64,000 nucleotides of DNA, from positions 62,001 through 126,000 of the forward strand of contig JAIWNF010000005.1 in NCBI GenBank assembly GCA_025093555.1, in the 5' to 3' direction. The position numbers and the translations under genes are program-made. The notes beneath the pieces were generated by a model, which ran no database searches, was not told the origin of the DNA, and saw nothing but the letters and a program-made list of their open reading frames with translations. Source of the stretch: Circinella umbellata (taxonomy: Eukaryota > Mucoromycota > Mucoromycetes > Mucorales > Lichtheimiaceae). Of the stretch, positions 45,581 to 58,790 are shown piece by piece. Position 1 is the first letter of the stretch, and each line of letters opens with the position of its first letter.

Positions 45581-47716
45581 TTACTTTTTATACATGTTTT
45601 TCGAGATCATTGAAATCATCTTGTTTCCCAAGATGGTACTTTCTGAAAAACGATCCTCAAAATATGCAGCTGTTTCCGTAAATCGTTTTTGGTACCCTTC
45701 CATGCTTCCTAATGATACAGATTCAGCCCAGCCACGTGCACACGTGACAAATTCCATATCGTCTGGTCGAATTTCTTTACGGTATAGTGCAGCTTGAATA
45801 CAGTCCTCTAACATTGATGGATTACGAAATAAATATTCCGTAATACCCCTAAATAGAATGTTAATTATGTATATTTTTTAGTTTATAGAAAAAAAAGGTT
45901 ATAGATAATTGTATAACCAAAGCTCTTTAATTTTGACAGCTTACATCCAAAGTCTAAATAACGGAGTCTGACACACCATGTGTTCATATGGATTTAAACG
46001 CAGTGTATACCAACAATCAACCTAAAATAGGGAATTATAATTTTAGTATTTTTTAGTCGTTTTATAAGTTTTCCTACTTCTTCCTACTTGCTCTTCACCC
46101 ATCTCTTCGTTTTATTATACTATATAAATACCATAGCAAGTAATGATAGATGAGAATTAGGTTCTCGTTGATCTTTTGGCATTTTTGATAATGAAAATTC
46201 ATCTAATATATCATCTGATAATAAAATAGGAACATGATCTTTTTGTAATCCGCCAAATACATATTCTCCACCTGCTTTAACTCTTGCTCTAAATGCATCT
46301 TCTTTTTCTTGAATCATTAATTTGAATAAATCAGCTACAGATTTTGCATATTGTGCAATTTGTACTTTGGCAATAGGATTCATAATAGCAAGACCTGTTG
46401 TTTGTTTTATATATAGAAATATAATTAGAATTTATAAATAATCAAATCCATCTTCTTTATTATTTTACCTGCATAAACGTGCCATTTATTACTATAGATA
46501 CGTAATGCTACATTGACTTTGACATTTTCAATACCACCCACAAAATGAGGAATTAACCACTATATAAATTAATTAATGAACAACTCTTACTGAATTTTAA
46601 ATTCATGCAAAAAAAAAAATGTATATATACTTTACAGGAAATTGAAAATTGGCTTTCCAAGCACTTCCCATACTATATAATTATAAAGAAAAAGAGTCAT
46701 CAACTTCACCACCCCCTTCAATCAATTTTTTTTAGTCTTCTATTACCTTAAAAAGGCAGCATGAGTGACAGCTTGTGTATCTGCAGTAATCCGATCATGT
46801 TCTTCTGCACTTAAATGAACAAAATTAGATTCAAAACAAGATAAGATTTTTAATACAAGATCATATTTTTCATCTGTAGCTCGTTGACGAACTACAACTA
46901 AAGGTTGCCCACGAGGATCAACACCAGGTCCGTGCATAGAATGACATGATACAATATGTACATCAGGTGGTAAATACTTGGTTAATGCATCAATTTCAGG
47001 TTGTTTTACTGATGTCTAAAAAATCAACAAAAGTTTTGTTAAGTAATCTGTATACATTATTCACCTCCTTAAAAAAAAATCTTACCTGTCCTCCAACAAT
47101 TGCTCCCATCTTTGTAGCTATAAAAAAAAAAGAGATAGAAAAAAGAGATAGAAAAAATAATAGATAAATAATAGATTCTTTTTTTTTTTTGTGTATCCTT
47201 ATGGAAAACAGCCATTAATAACAACACATCAAAAGAGACTTTTTTTTTTCTACCAGGTCCATATTTAGATACTACTGATTCAATATATTCAGCTTCAACA
47301 GCATACATGATCCAATCGCAACGACGAGAAACGTGAAATCCATCAGGAAGTACATTAATAGGAGAATCTATAGCACAATTACCTCGTAAGTTAACAAATA
47401 AAATGTAGAGACTGCATTATATATAAATATAAAATTTATTATTATACCTTGAAAATCTTCTTTTAATTTTTCATATTTTTCAGGTAAATCGCATACATTA
47501 ACTCTTGACAACAATAAAAAAATAAAGAATATAATAAAGTGTCAAAATTCCAGGTGAAATGAAAAAAAAGGAGGGGAAAGTAAACGTTTCAATGAGTGTA
47601 ATTTTTTTTTTTTACTTTTTCCAACCAGCTTTTGAAAGTCTTTGTGCATAAAAGCGACCCATGCCACCAGCACCAATAATGCCAAGTTCAATAGTTTCTT
47701 TTTCTTGTAATGACAT
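45581..47716 (-). CDS. TYR1: Prephenate dehydrogenase (NADP+), tyrosine biosynthesis
   Basis: Oxidatively decarboxylates prephenate to 4-hydroxyphenylpyruvate in the shikimate-derived route to tyrosine. About ten exons, the first 47716-47616 and 47503-47448, the last ending at 45581; around 430 residues. The N-terminal Rossmann motif is IELGIIGAGGMGRFYAQRLS. Other landmarks are VNVCDLPEKYEKLKEDFQ, WIMYAVEAEYIESVVSKYGP, MGAIVGGQTSVKQPE and the catalytic-region His in IVSCHSMHGPGVDPRGQPLV. The dimerisation part includes HLSAEEHDRITADTQAVTHA. The C-terminal half (PWLIPHFVGGIENVKVNVAL, FRLWMGITEYLFRNPSMLED) is collinear with fungal Tyr1. No ACT domain was seen. Confidence 0.93.
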
Positions 47717-48180
47717 TTTTCAATTTTAAGCGAAAAAAAAAAGAGAGAGAGAAAAAGAAAAGCCCCGCTATTTGTGAGTGTAAAGGGACAACAACAAAGT
47801 CGTGTGGTTGGTATCCTGCCAGTCGTAGGCATTGTGTTTAATTTGACTCCGCTGTTCTTCCTGTCCTGTCGTGCCCTGTGTTTTAGATTTACCACTTTAT
47901 AAATCTTAAGACTTTAAACGTATACTAATACTTTTTTCAATAATCCTGGATACTTAATAATATGATATATAAAAGCTTCATAATAAAAGCTTATATAGTA
48001 AAGCAACCTGATGAATGTAAATGTCATATGAGTTGAACAGAATGATACTGATAATTGACAGGCATTTTAAAATGTATAACAACCCTAAAATATTAAAAGT
48101 GTTTTTATTATATAATAGTTTTGCATGATGATAACAATAATGGTAATAATAATCAAACAATTTCCCTTTTATATATATTT
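47717..48180. other. Spacer between ZIP transporter and TYR1
   Basis: TYR1 leader and ZIP 3' region. No gene seen. Confidence 0.6.
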
Positions 48181-49374
48181 TTATGCAGCTCCTTCATTCC
48201 ACGCAATCACAGCCATCAATGAGAGACCAACCAACATGGATGCAAATTCAGCCAGAGCTTGTCGACGATCTTTTTGAATTTTACCAGTGACTTGTAATAA
48301 TTCAGGAATAACACCCACAGTAGCAATATACATAAAACCACCAGCAGTAAATGGAATAACCAAATCACTTGGATGAAGTCCAGTACCAAGAATACCTGTA
48401 TCTTCTCCTACTACCAATGTATCCTTTTCACCTGTATCAGCTCGAGAAACTTGTTCAATAATAATACCAATAATAGTACCAAGGAAAGCACCCACAGCTG
48501 TAGTAAATTGTGCCATCATGGCACGTTTCTTGCTAAAACCCGATTGAATAAGAATAGCATAATCACCCACTTCATGAGGAATTTCATGGAAAAATACAGC
48601 GACAGCAGTTGTAGCACCTACACTTGGAGAAGCATAAAATGAAGCTGCCATAGCTAATCCATCTGTCATATTATGTGTAAAATCGGCAAACAAGTTCAAA
48701 TAAGCACTTAGTTTAATCTCATTGTGATCTTTCTTTTTGGTATCTTGTTCTTGGTTCTTTTCGTCATTTGTCTTTTTTCGTTGACGAAGTCCTTCTTGAT
48801 TATTGGTATCTTTTTTAATAACAACACTTTCGTCTTCTTTTTTTTCATCATGATGATGATGATGACCATGATCATGAGCTCCTCCACCACCATTGAATAC
48901 GCGCATCAATTTATCCATGACAAAAAAGAAAAATAATCCACCAAAGATACCCATGCCAATAAGTACATTCTTTTGTTCATTCACATGAACTGCTTCACCA
49001 CCTTCCCCGTGTTCTCCGAGAAATGCATGGGGTAATAAGTGTAAAAAGACATCACCCAACAAACCACCTAGATAATAATAATAAGGTTATTTTTGCTCTA
49101 CAATCGAGTATTATAATACATATTCACACACGCATAAATTAAAAAAAGTTCCCATCCATTTTATAAAATAATTCAATTTCTTTTTCTAAAAAAAAAAAAA
49201 CAACTTACCAACAGCAAAACTAACCAAGACATTTAATGAAGAAGTATTGATATCAGGAGGTACAAAATATAATAGTAGATTGGGAAAGATTGAAATATAA
49301 GCTGTTGCCAAAAGTGAATTCACCATGGCGTTGCCTGGAAACAAGTAGGCAAACGCGGTTGCTTGGAATGACAT
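48181..49374 (-). CDS. ZIP-family zinc transporter, KE4/SLC39A7-like
   Basis: Exons 49374-49209 and 49067-48181 give 350 residues. LIV-1/KE4 subfamily ZIPs move Zn2+ into the cytosol, usually from the ER or Golgi. Seven to eight helices fit. The N-terminal hydrophobic segment is followed by LVSFAVGGLLGDVFLHLLPH (metal-site His pair), then a long His/Asp/Lys loop (HDHGHHHHHDEKKEDE) between helices 3 and 4. The paired metal-binding motifs are HNMTDGLAMAASF and HEIPHEVGDYAILIQSGFSK. The C-terminus ends in a final helix (MLVGLSLMAVIAW). The HEIPHE motif fixes the subfamily. The closest named homologs would be yeast Yke4 and human ZIP7/ZIP13. Confidence 0.92.
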
Positions 49375-50175
49375 GTTGGTGTTTTTTTTTTTTTGTTACG
49401 TGAATAAAAAAAAACAAAATAAAAAAACAAAAAAGGTGTAGATAGGTCAAGGAAAGGAAGGGGGGAGAGAATACGTTGTTTCGAGGGGGGAGGGGTGGGG
49501 TCCTTTACTCCTCTTATCAAAAGACACGGATCTTCATTTTATTCGCTCAAAGCGGAGCAAAAAAAATAAGATGCTAAAGTGGCGTGTAGTTTTTTTTTTA
49601 AGGCATGAAAATAAAATAACACTTGTTACATCGTTTCATTTAGTAAAAAAAAATAAAAGGGGGTAAAGGGGAGAGAGAGTCATTAGTGTATTAATAAAAG
49701 TTTTATTCTGAACTATAAATTATATAAACAAAATACTAAAAGGTTATATAAAAAGGAAATTTGTCTTATATATTTACATGCATATTTTAACAAAAAAACA
49801 AGTTGGTTTTGTTGATTTTGATAGATTTATAAACAAAAGATAATAAATATTTATAGAAGAAGAAAACATGATAATGATGTGAATTTTAATATAAGATATG
49901 ATAAATAATATACGTAATATGATAAAATGATAATAAATGTATGTATGTTTGTGTGTGTGTAAGCTTGAAGTGTAATTAAAAATGTCTTTTTAAAATTGGA
50001 TATACATAATAATAACAAAAAAAGTTAAAGGGGAGGGGAAAAAAAAGGTAATAAGAAAAGGAAAGAGAAGAAGGAAATCATGGAGGGGTATATATCGTTA
50101 ATTATATATATATGTATAAATATATATATAAAGAGAGAGAAAGAGAGAGCGAGTGTGTGTGTGTGTGTATTTTTT
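49375..50175. other. Intergenic, no gene seen
   Basis: ZIP promoter with a G/A-rich tract (49455-49500) and 3' region of the next minus-strand gene, including TA and GA/GT repeats at 50100-50170. Confidence 0.6.
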
Positions 50176-51358
50176 TTAGACGCTATTCTTTTTTCTTTGA
50201 GCAAAAGCTTTTCGCATGGCAACTTCTTTTTCATCTAATTCATATAATTCCACTTTACTGGTTAATGCAGCTTGACCCTCTTCAATTAAACTTTGTAAAC
50301 GTTCTTCCATACGTGTAAGCATTATATCTTGTTTCTCTTGAGCGGCCTGCGCATTTGAGTCACGTTTAGGTGGTGGAAGTGATTGTGTACGTCTTTTCTT
50401 TTTATTTTGTTTATCATTATTTGATGATTGTTTTGGTAATGTTGTTACTACTTGTTGTAATAATTGAGTTGTAGGATCATCATTCATACTTGTATCGGAC
50501 TTGTCATCCTCATTGATATGAATCTAAAAATATATATATACATATGAATACAATATATATGCATTTCCCCGCTCTCCAAATAAACATAAATATATACTAT
50601 ACCTCTTGAGTATCATCATTATTTGGAAATTGAACTAATTTTGATTTTTGAATTAAACCAGGACTAGATGGTGTTTCTTGTTGATTTTTTGCTTGACTTG
50701 CTGCCCAACGTTTTGTTCGTTGAAGTTTTGAATCTTCCAGAAAATCATGTTGTTTCATCATATCATTATCATTCGTATGATTCAATTTAGGAGCATAGGT
50801 TTGTCTAAATTGTCTAATATCCATAATAGGTTTTTTATAGTGTTGAAAACGACTAGGATGTTGACCATTATTTGTTAATGAAGGTTGTATATTAGTTGTA
50901 GTTGTAGTAGTATTATTATTATCTAATGCACCCATCCAATAATTATAAGCAGTAATAGCAATAGCAGAAGTAAATATTAATGCATCTACAATTCTTGTAA
51001 ATAGCAGTTCAATAATATCCGAACGCGAAGAACTAGAAGATGTTAATGAACTCATCTTTTGATATGAAGTTGATGATTGACTGCTACTACTACCGCTATT
51101 ATTTGTTGTATAAACATTATTATTATTATTATTATTATTTTCACGATATCGTTGATAAAATGAAGATATCCGATCTTGGACAGAATTTATACGACCACTT
51201 TGTTGTTGCTGTTGCTGTTGTTGATATTTAGTTGTAGTTGTATTAGGACGATAGGAGTGTTGTTGTTGTACAGTGTTGGACAATTCAAATGAACGACGAG
51301 CTGACGTTGATTGTGGTTCATTGAATGTAGTTGCTTTTTCGGGATCAAATAAAGACAT
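50176..51358 (-). CDS. Asn/Gln/Ser-rich protein of unknown function with one hydrophobic segment
   Basis: Exons 51358-50603 and 50523-50176 give 367 residues in phase. The first 115 residues are low-complexity (Gln run, Asn run, Ser/Thr repeats) around a short motif, VQDRISSFYQRYRENN. A hydrophobic segment at about 115-145 (IIELLFTRIVDALIFTSAIA) may be a membrane helix. The C-terminal exon is charged and helical (MLTRMEERLQSLIEEGQAAL, ELDEKEVAMRKAFAQRKK), preceded by a nuclear-signal-like KQNKKKRRTQS. No family recognised. It could be a membrane-anchored adaptor; only the gene model is well supported. Confidence 0.65.
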
Positions 51359-52876
51359 GACTTTATATAGATTCTTTCTTTTTGTTTTTGAAAATATAAT
51401 ATAAAATAGACAAAAACGAAAAGAAAAGGGAAAGTTTTTGTGGAAAGTATAAAAAGAGAAAGAAAGAAAGCGGAAAACGGAAAATCCATTCTTTTGCAGT
51501 TAACATTTTTTTTTTTTTGTTCGCGTGATTAATAGTTTTTGAAATGCACAAACCTCAGCTGTTGCATGTGAAAACCTAGTGCGTGTGTAATTTACTTTTT
51601 GTTGGTTACCAAAACAAAAAAAAAAAAAAGTTTATATATCTCTCAAAAAGAATCAGCATACACACACATTTCACTTATATGAATGCTACTTATTATTATT
51701 ATTTTGTTGGGGTGTAAGCAAAAACAAAACAAAACAAAAAAAAGAATAATAGAACCATGATACATTTGGAACTATTCTGTATAATATTATTATCATTCAA
51801 GTCGCCAATCTAATTAACTACTTATAAAGATTTTTTTGTGTTTCTTTTGTGTTTTAAAATAACTTATGTCATCATCATCAGAGACTTATTGAAAACACAC
51901 AAGATATTCTTAACTAGTATTACGTATCATATATATATATATCATATTCTAATAAGAAAATACTAAATTATATTCTTTTTAGATCATGATTTATATACTA
52001 CCTTTACTATAATTGACAAAATATTTAGTAATAAAAATAAAAGAAGTTCAAGTGTACGTATTATAAAAAAAAGATTATTGTATTATTCCATAAAAAGATG
52101 ATAAAGAGATCGACCTCTCTTCTCGGTTTAATAAGCATTTATAAAGTTTCTTGTTCATAAGCATGTGAGCATTACTTAGAAAAAGTGATGATAAATGTTC
52201 AAGTCGCTCTTTAATATATTTTATATGAAAAAGTTAGTTGGCTCAGCCTTTAAATAATGCAGATAAAAATGCAAATTACTTTTAATGTATACATATTCAT
52301 ATTAAGATGAAACTTTAAAAAGCATGAATCCTTTCATTAACCCCCTCCTTTTTTTTTTACTTATCACACTACATTTTTTTTATAGATGATAAGCAAAGTA
52401 TATATATATAATTATTTTATTTTTTTTGGGGGGTTTCACAAACATAACGTGAAAATAAATGGTTTTTTTTTACTGTTTACTGATAGTAAAATGTTATTAA
52501 TAAACCCCAAGAAGAATTACATTTTATAATATGACTGAAATCTTTATATATAATATATATAGAAAGTTTCTGATAAGTTGTTCATGACATGCTAAAATTC
52601 ATAATTAAAATAATTGACCATTTTTTAATATATAAAAGTCTCTTTTATTAATATTATTATTATTCTGTTTTGATTTTACTTTTTTTTATGTGAATATAAT
52701 GCTTTGATCTTTCAATAGTTGATTATAATAACTTATGAAATCGTTCTTGGTTGATTTTACTCTTTTTTTTTAAAAAATGATATGAAGAAAAAGAAAAAAT
52801 AGTTACTCGAATTTTTCTTTTTTAAAAATTATAAACTATTATTGATAAAGAAGAAAAAAGATTATTTGATTAAGTA
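51359..52876. other. Intergenic, no gene seen
   Basis: About 1.5 kb, very AT-rich, all frames broken. Promoter of the Asn/Gln-rich gene and 3' region of the methyltransferase gene. Confidence 0.6.
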
Positions 52877-53171
52877 TTATTTGCTTTTCTTGGTTGCAAC
52901 CCAAAAAGCACTTTCATAAACATATTTTAACATGCCATCTGGATTTGATGTATAGGTTGTATTAAACGTATTTTCAGTCTATAAAATAAAATAAAAAACA
53001 ATAATTAAGAATCTTTAAAGTTCTCAGTAGTTTCACCCACTCTTCTTATTCCTCTTTCTTTACCTTGAATTCAAATCCTATATCTCGAGAAACTCTTTTT
53101 ACTTCTTCCAAACTTAACTCTATTGAATCTTCACCTGGTAAATCTTCAAAATGGTATAAAAGAGGTCCTAT

Positions 53172-53205
<34 letters not shown>

Positions 53206-54945
53206 CATTTCAGTACACTAATTCATATATACTCAATAATTATTAAAGAAAAAGAAAAGATAATACTTACCAATATTAATCCATGTTCCACCTTCTTTTA
53301 AAATATTATGAATTACTTCAAGATAAGAAATAATATTCGTTGCGGTATCAATAAAGAAACAAGTGACAACAACATCCCATGTACCTAATGAAAAAAAAAA
53401 CTCAAGTTAGTAACATAAATAAAAGTCTATCTCTCTCTTCCCTCCCCCCTGGTATCCATTCATCTTTTTTTGTACAAAATAATAAAGTTACCATAACCAT
53501 CTTCATCTCCTCCATATACTTCAACAAATTCTCCTGCAGCCATTGAAAAATCTGCTGTAGCTGGTAATTGAGATGGTACAATATCTGGTATACGAATAGG
53601 TTGAAGTTGTTGTTCAGAAGATCGAATATTGGAAAATGAATGGATAAATGGATGTATTTCATATTCATGTTGTTTACTGATTCTATTTGATTAAAAAAAA
53701 GAAAAGTTTAATATCATGTTCACTATATATAAAAAGTATATTAGATTGTTATACCTGTTTAATACAAAATTTGATGCAACCAACTATAAAATAAAATTAT
53801 TAGTTTTCCTTTCTCTTAACAGTAATAACAGTAATGACATACCATATAAAATGAGAATTCGTTTCCTTGACAACTAAACCCTATGAGTGGTTTTCATGAT
53901 ATTATAAATTTAAATGAATGATTCGATTTCAAAAATCTTATATATATATATTTCTAATCAATTAAAACGAAAATCTGATTACTAACCTTTACTAGCAATA
54001 TCATATGCAAGACGTCCTAATCCAGCTCCAGGTACAAGAATACGAATATTCCCTCTGTTATATATATATATTGTAATGTATAAAACAATAGAACATATAA
54101 CTTTTATTATTATTTTTCTTTTTGATTTTTCAAATATATAAAAAAAGAAAACTATCTATATAACCCAAGTCATTACCTATCTTTTACTTCTACATCCCCA
54201 TATATGTTCTCAAGAGCTTCCAAAATAGGTCCATAAGTAGCATCTCGTTCAGCTTTTCCCTAATAATAATGTAAAAATTATCATTAAAACTAAATAAAAG
54301 ATATCATTTTTCGATTCTTTGCCTCTCCCTCCCCTACTTTCATCATCCATATACATGTATGTATATATTACCTCATCAGACCAATCTCGAACAAATTGTT
54401 TTAATGTACTTCTCACTTTATCCATATCCATTGGTGTTACTGGAGGTTTATCTCCCTAACAGTCATTATTATTATTATCATTTTTTTTTATTTTGAGATG
54501 GTTATATCAACAGAATTGTAAATTTTTACTAAACATACGCGTTTCTTATTTTACCAGAAAAAAAAAAAGAGTTTACCTGGATTTGAGAACCTTCAGCAAC
54601 AAGTACTCTAGGATCAATACCCATGAACATACCAGCACATTTGACAATATCTCTAAGCATAATCATATTTTTTTCTATACAATGTTCCACTTTATCAATT
54701 TTCTCAAGAACATCAGGAATAAGTCGTTTGTGATGTTCTGGAAGTGCTAAAAAGTCACGTCGACGACGATGATTTCGATTACGTGAATGAGCTTTATAAT
54801 ATGTAAATGCGGTTAAAACAGTACGTAAATGGGCTCTTTCAGCATCAGCTTCATCCATATGTTCGTCTTTTTGTTCTCCATGATCATGACTATGCTCATG
54901 TATATTATTATGGTCGTGACTATGACTATGTTTATGTGCTGCCAT
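52877..54945 (-). CDS. Carnosine N-methyltransferase-like SAM-dependent enzyme (N2227 family)
   Basis: Around ten exons between ATG 54945 and TAA 52877. The family (yeast YNL092W, human CARNMT1) methylates the histidine ring of carnosine-like dipeptides. The N-terminus is His-rich: nine His in the first 22 residues (MAAHKHSHSHDHNNIHEHSH). Next come AHLRTVLTAFTYYKAHSRNR and KNMIMLRDIVKCAGMF, then DKVRSTLKQFVRDWSDE and the family block YGPILEALENIYGD. The SAM-binding motif is GNIRILVPGAGLGRLAYDIA followed by GFSCQGNEFSFYM. Further landmarks are FSMAAGEFVEVYGG, WDVVVTCFFIDTATNIISYL and GGTWINIGPLLYHFED. All conserved parts are present, so it should be active. The true substrate in fungi is not settled. 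Confidence 0.87.
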
Positions 54946-56259
54946 TTTCTTTCTTTCTGCCAACGGGAAATAATATATGTATATATCTAGTCAAAAAGAA
55001 ATAAGAGAAATAGAAGAAGGAAGGAATCAAGAGATATCTAAAGTTATAGATAGAGAAAAGCTTATCCATCACACTGGTTTTCATCAACAGTCACCTGTCG
55101 CCAATTGTAAATGTGTATTAATGTCTATATGTGGCGAATAAAAATATACATGTATAAACGAGAAAGGTATAATACTTTGCAGGTATATATTTATATATTA
55201 ACACGTTTGTAAATAAAATTAGATTATATAATCAAAAAAGAGATCTCTTTTTTTTTTGTCGCCAAGTAATAGTAATGCATATTATATATAAAAGTTATGC
55301 ATAATATTTTTTTTTTTGCTTTATTTTATTTAAATCCGAGCGAAACAAACTAGAGGGAACAAAAAGTTTCCCTCATGGTAACAGTAACAATTGGTGTCAC
55401 ACAGTAAAGTCTTGTTGAGCTTGACATTTGACACACAGCCATCAAATTTTTTTATATTAAATTGAAACAAATTAATCCATAACGCGTCAGTTTTGATGTC
55501 GTGGCCATTTGTTGAAATAACTTAATATTATAAAAAAAGAGATGGAGACTGAAATAATATAATTCTTTCTTATTTTTATATCTTTATATTTATTCATTCT
55601 ACTCAGATAAAAAGATTGTTTAGCCACTGAACGGATACAATATATATATATACATATATATAGCCCATTGTACAGAAAAAAAAAAGGGGGGGGGCTTTAT
55701 TTACCCTGTAGAATGTTTTTGACTCTAGATCTTTCTGGAATTGTTGTTTATATTTTATCCTTTTCTTGACGGAATGACGTTTGACCGATCGAAATTCAAA
55801 AAAAAGTGTCATATTCATAAGATTCATTATATAACACTTAGAACATGATAACTACGTACTATACAATTATCATTATCTTCCTACGTTGACATACACTTAG
55901 TTACTAGATTTTATTCACAAGAAGAAAAAGTGCCAGGGAGAGGGGCTGCATTTTCTAAAATAATTATTAAGGAAATCTATGTCGTCGTCGTTTAAAGAAA
56001 AAATTGATATAGCGAGAAGGACTTTTAACCCATGAAGAAAGAATAATGAACCGCCTTTTAACCCATGATGATAAAAAGCAAGCTTATTCATTTAATTATT
56101 ATTGGCTAAAAAAGCAAATAATAACCAGCTAAAACAGTCATTCAATGTTTCCTCTTGTAATTTTTTTTTCCATTTATAAACATTTTTTTTTTCGCTCTTT
56201 CTTTTCTTTCTCTCTCTTTTTTTTTTTACGTCAAATACAGTAAATTCAAACTTAAAAAA
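54946..56259. other. Divergent promoter region, methyltransferase / SDR gene
   Basis: AT-rich, no gene seen. T/C-rich tract at 56160-56230 just before the SDR start. Confidence 0.6.
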
Positions 56260-57609
56260 ATGGGATTAGTTTATGTCGTTACCGGTGCAACAGGAGGTCT
56301 TGGTGTAGAATTTATTAAACAACTCTCTAAACGAGGTGATACTGTAATTGCATGTGCTCGTAATACAGAAAAATCTGAAGAATTGAAAGCACTTATTGAT
56401 GGAAAGACTGTTCATGCAGTTACCTTAGATACTGTCAATGTTGACTCAGTAAAGGTATATAAATAGTGGAGGGGAGTGGAAAATAAGAGAAAACACTAGG
56501 CAACCGTTTCATAGCAACTAATAATAATGTATATATCTATGTCCTATTTTTTTTTTTTTTTTTGGAAACTATGTAGCAAGCAGCTGAGAAGATTCAACAA
56601 ATTGCTCCCGAAGGTATTGATGTCTTGATTAATAATTCAGGTTCATATGGTGCTAGAGGACATGATATCATGCACAAGTATGTATTTTACTGTTATTTTT
56701 TATATATAGAACCATTTAGAAACAACTGAATATAGAAATTATTATAATATGAATTTCATGTTTTTATTCAATTATATACTAATATAATCTATTTTTTTTT
56801 GTTATATTAAGTCCTGCATCCAACTATATTCAAGCATTTGAAACCAATGTTGGTGGTACATCCAACGTTACTCAAGCTTTGGTACCATTGCTTCGCGAAC
56901 GAAGCACACGAGTCATTGTTAACATCTCATCCATTATGGGATCAATTGAATTAAACAGTGTCAGAGGTGGATCACCAGTATGTAAAAGTGTATAATTTAC
57001 TACACAAATTGTAAAAAAAAAAACCCTCTTTGGTGGAAACATATTTATTTGAGACGGAAAAATATGGAAAACCTAATCCTTGAACTTTTTTTGTTACATT
57101 TTAGGAATTGAGAAAGGCATTCGCTGATTCAACAGCTGTAAGAATTTTATTTTAATATTTTTCCCATAAAATCATATACAGGGACATTGTTCTTTCTTTT
57201 ACTAATCTTCATTTTCTTTATCTATATATATAATTATCATCTACAAATCCTTGACTTTTAACATATATAGTATCGTGTTTCGAAAACAGCTGAAAATATG
57301 CTTACAAGAGAATTTGCTGCTTATTTAGATGAAGAAAACTTTGTTGTTGTTGCTATGCATCCAGGTAAAAAAAAAAGGGTTGATTTGAAATGATGTAATA
57401 AGGGTTGGTTGGTTGTTATCAACAATAATAATAATGGTTTTTTTTTTAAAATAAAAAATAAAGGATGGGTACAAACAAGTATGGGAGGTGATCAAGCACC
57501 CACCACTCCTGAACAATCAATCAGTGGTATGCTTTCTGTTATCGATAAACGTTCAAAGGATATGAATGGAACTTTTGTTACTTTTGAAGGCGAGAGCATT
57601 CCATGGTAA
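56260..57609 (+). CDS. Short-chain dehydrogenase/reductase (SDR), C-factor-like
   Basis: Exons 56260-56454, 56577-56677, 56812-56977, 57105-57137, 57271-57364 and 57464-57609 total 735 nt, or 244 residues, all in phase. Residues 5-17 carry the cofactor motif TGATGGLGVEF (TGxxxGxG). VLINNSG replaces the usual NNAG, the catalytic Ser lies in VNISSIMGS, and the catalytic Tyr/Lys are in STAYRVSK. The C-terminus has HPGWVQTSMGG, a normal SDR substrate-loop feature. Classical single-domain SDRs of this type reduce carbonyls with NAD(P)H, usually in the cytosol. No nearby pathway gene suggests a substrate. Confidence 0.92.
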
Positions 57610-58790
57610 AAAAAAATCATAAAATAGAATAGAATAATACATTTAATCGATCATAAATAAAACAAAAATGATTGTTGTACATATAAATATTTTTGTTGCA
57701 TGAATATAGAAAGTTTGATACGTAATATTTTATTTGAAAGAAAAAGTCATGTTTCTACTATCACAACTGTATATCTCTTTTGCTTGGTCTTTTGATGTAT
57801 TTGCTTAAGTCGTGATCAAATAGTGAGAATTGATTTCAAGAAAATAATATCTACGTAATAACTAAACTAGCCCATTTTCTTGGAGGGGATGCTTTGATAT
57901 CAGCTATAACACATGATCTCTTGAATACGATAGATTAATGTTATATTGCTTCAAAAAAGTAAACAAAAATCGGAATTTCGAAAAGTGTACTTGAGCTTTA
58001 TATTCATCAATAATATGATTTTATGGCTTTAGCTCTAGAAAAATGTTAACTTTTTGTTTCTAATAATAATGATGTTGTATTATATGTAAATTATATAATT
58101 GACTTGTTATAATAACACTACTTCTAGATAATAAATATATCTTTGCAAGAGATTTCTTCACTGTCTATTTTTTTTTCCCAATGCCCTCGCCTAGCTACTG
58201 AAAGCTATTTACATACCGAGGCGAACTTGTGATATATTTGATAAATCTATTATTTGTTGCTGATTGATTTTCTCATTCGACCCTTATAACACTTATCTTG
58301 CCCCTGATTTAAAATAAGTGGTGGATGGAATACATTTTTATTGTTCATCCATTATTTTCTTTCTTTTTCTTTCCCACCCCTATTCAACTCTTTTCTTCTT
58401 CTTTATAAAACTATTATGAAAAGATAACTTCATGAAACAAATTCTTTATTTTATGCATAAAATAAATAACCTGTATCATGCAAGGTATAACAAAGTCCGA
58501 AGCCAAGATAAAAGTTAAAGATTTGTTTTTATATGAAAAAAAGTATTTTGATAATTATGATTATAAAAATGGACATTTGTGCTGTTGAACAAGTTTGAGA
58601 AAGTAACCTATAACCCAGAAATGTGTATATTTTCTGATACTCTTACTGATATTTGCAACTTTTAAATGACTATTTCAAAGAATATTGAGGGAATCCGCTA
58701 ATCCGTGTAACTCCGTTTACCAACAAGTTTATGCTCGCAGTGTCTGTAAAATAAAATTCTCGCTTTCCACTTTTAATAAAAATGAACAAC
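57610..58790. other. Intergenic, no gene seen
   Basis: AT-rich region after the SDR gene; frames are short. It leads into the repeat-rich right end of the window. Confidence 0.55.
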
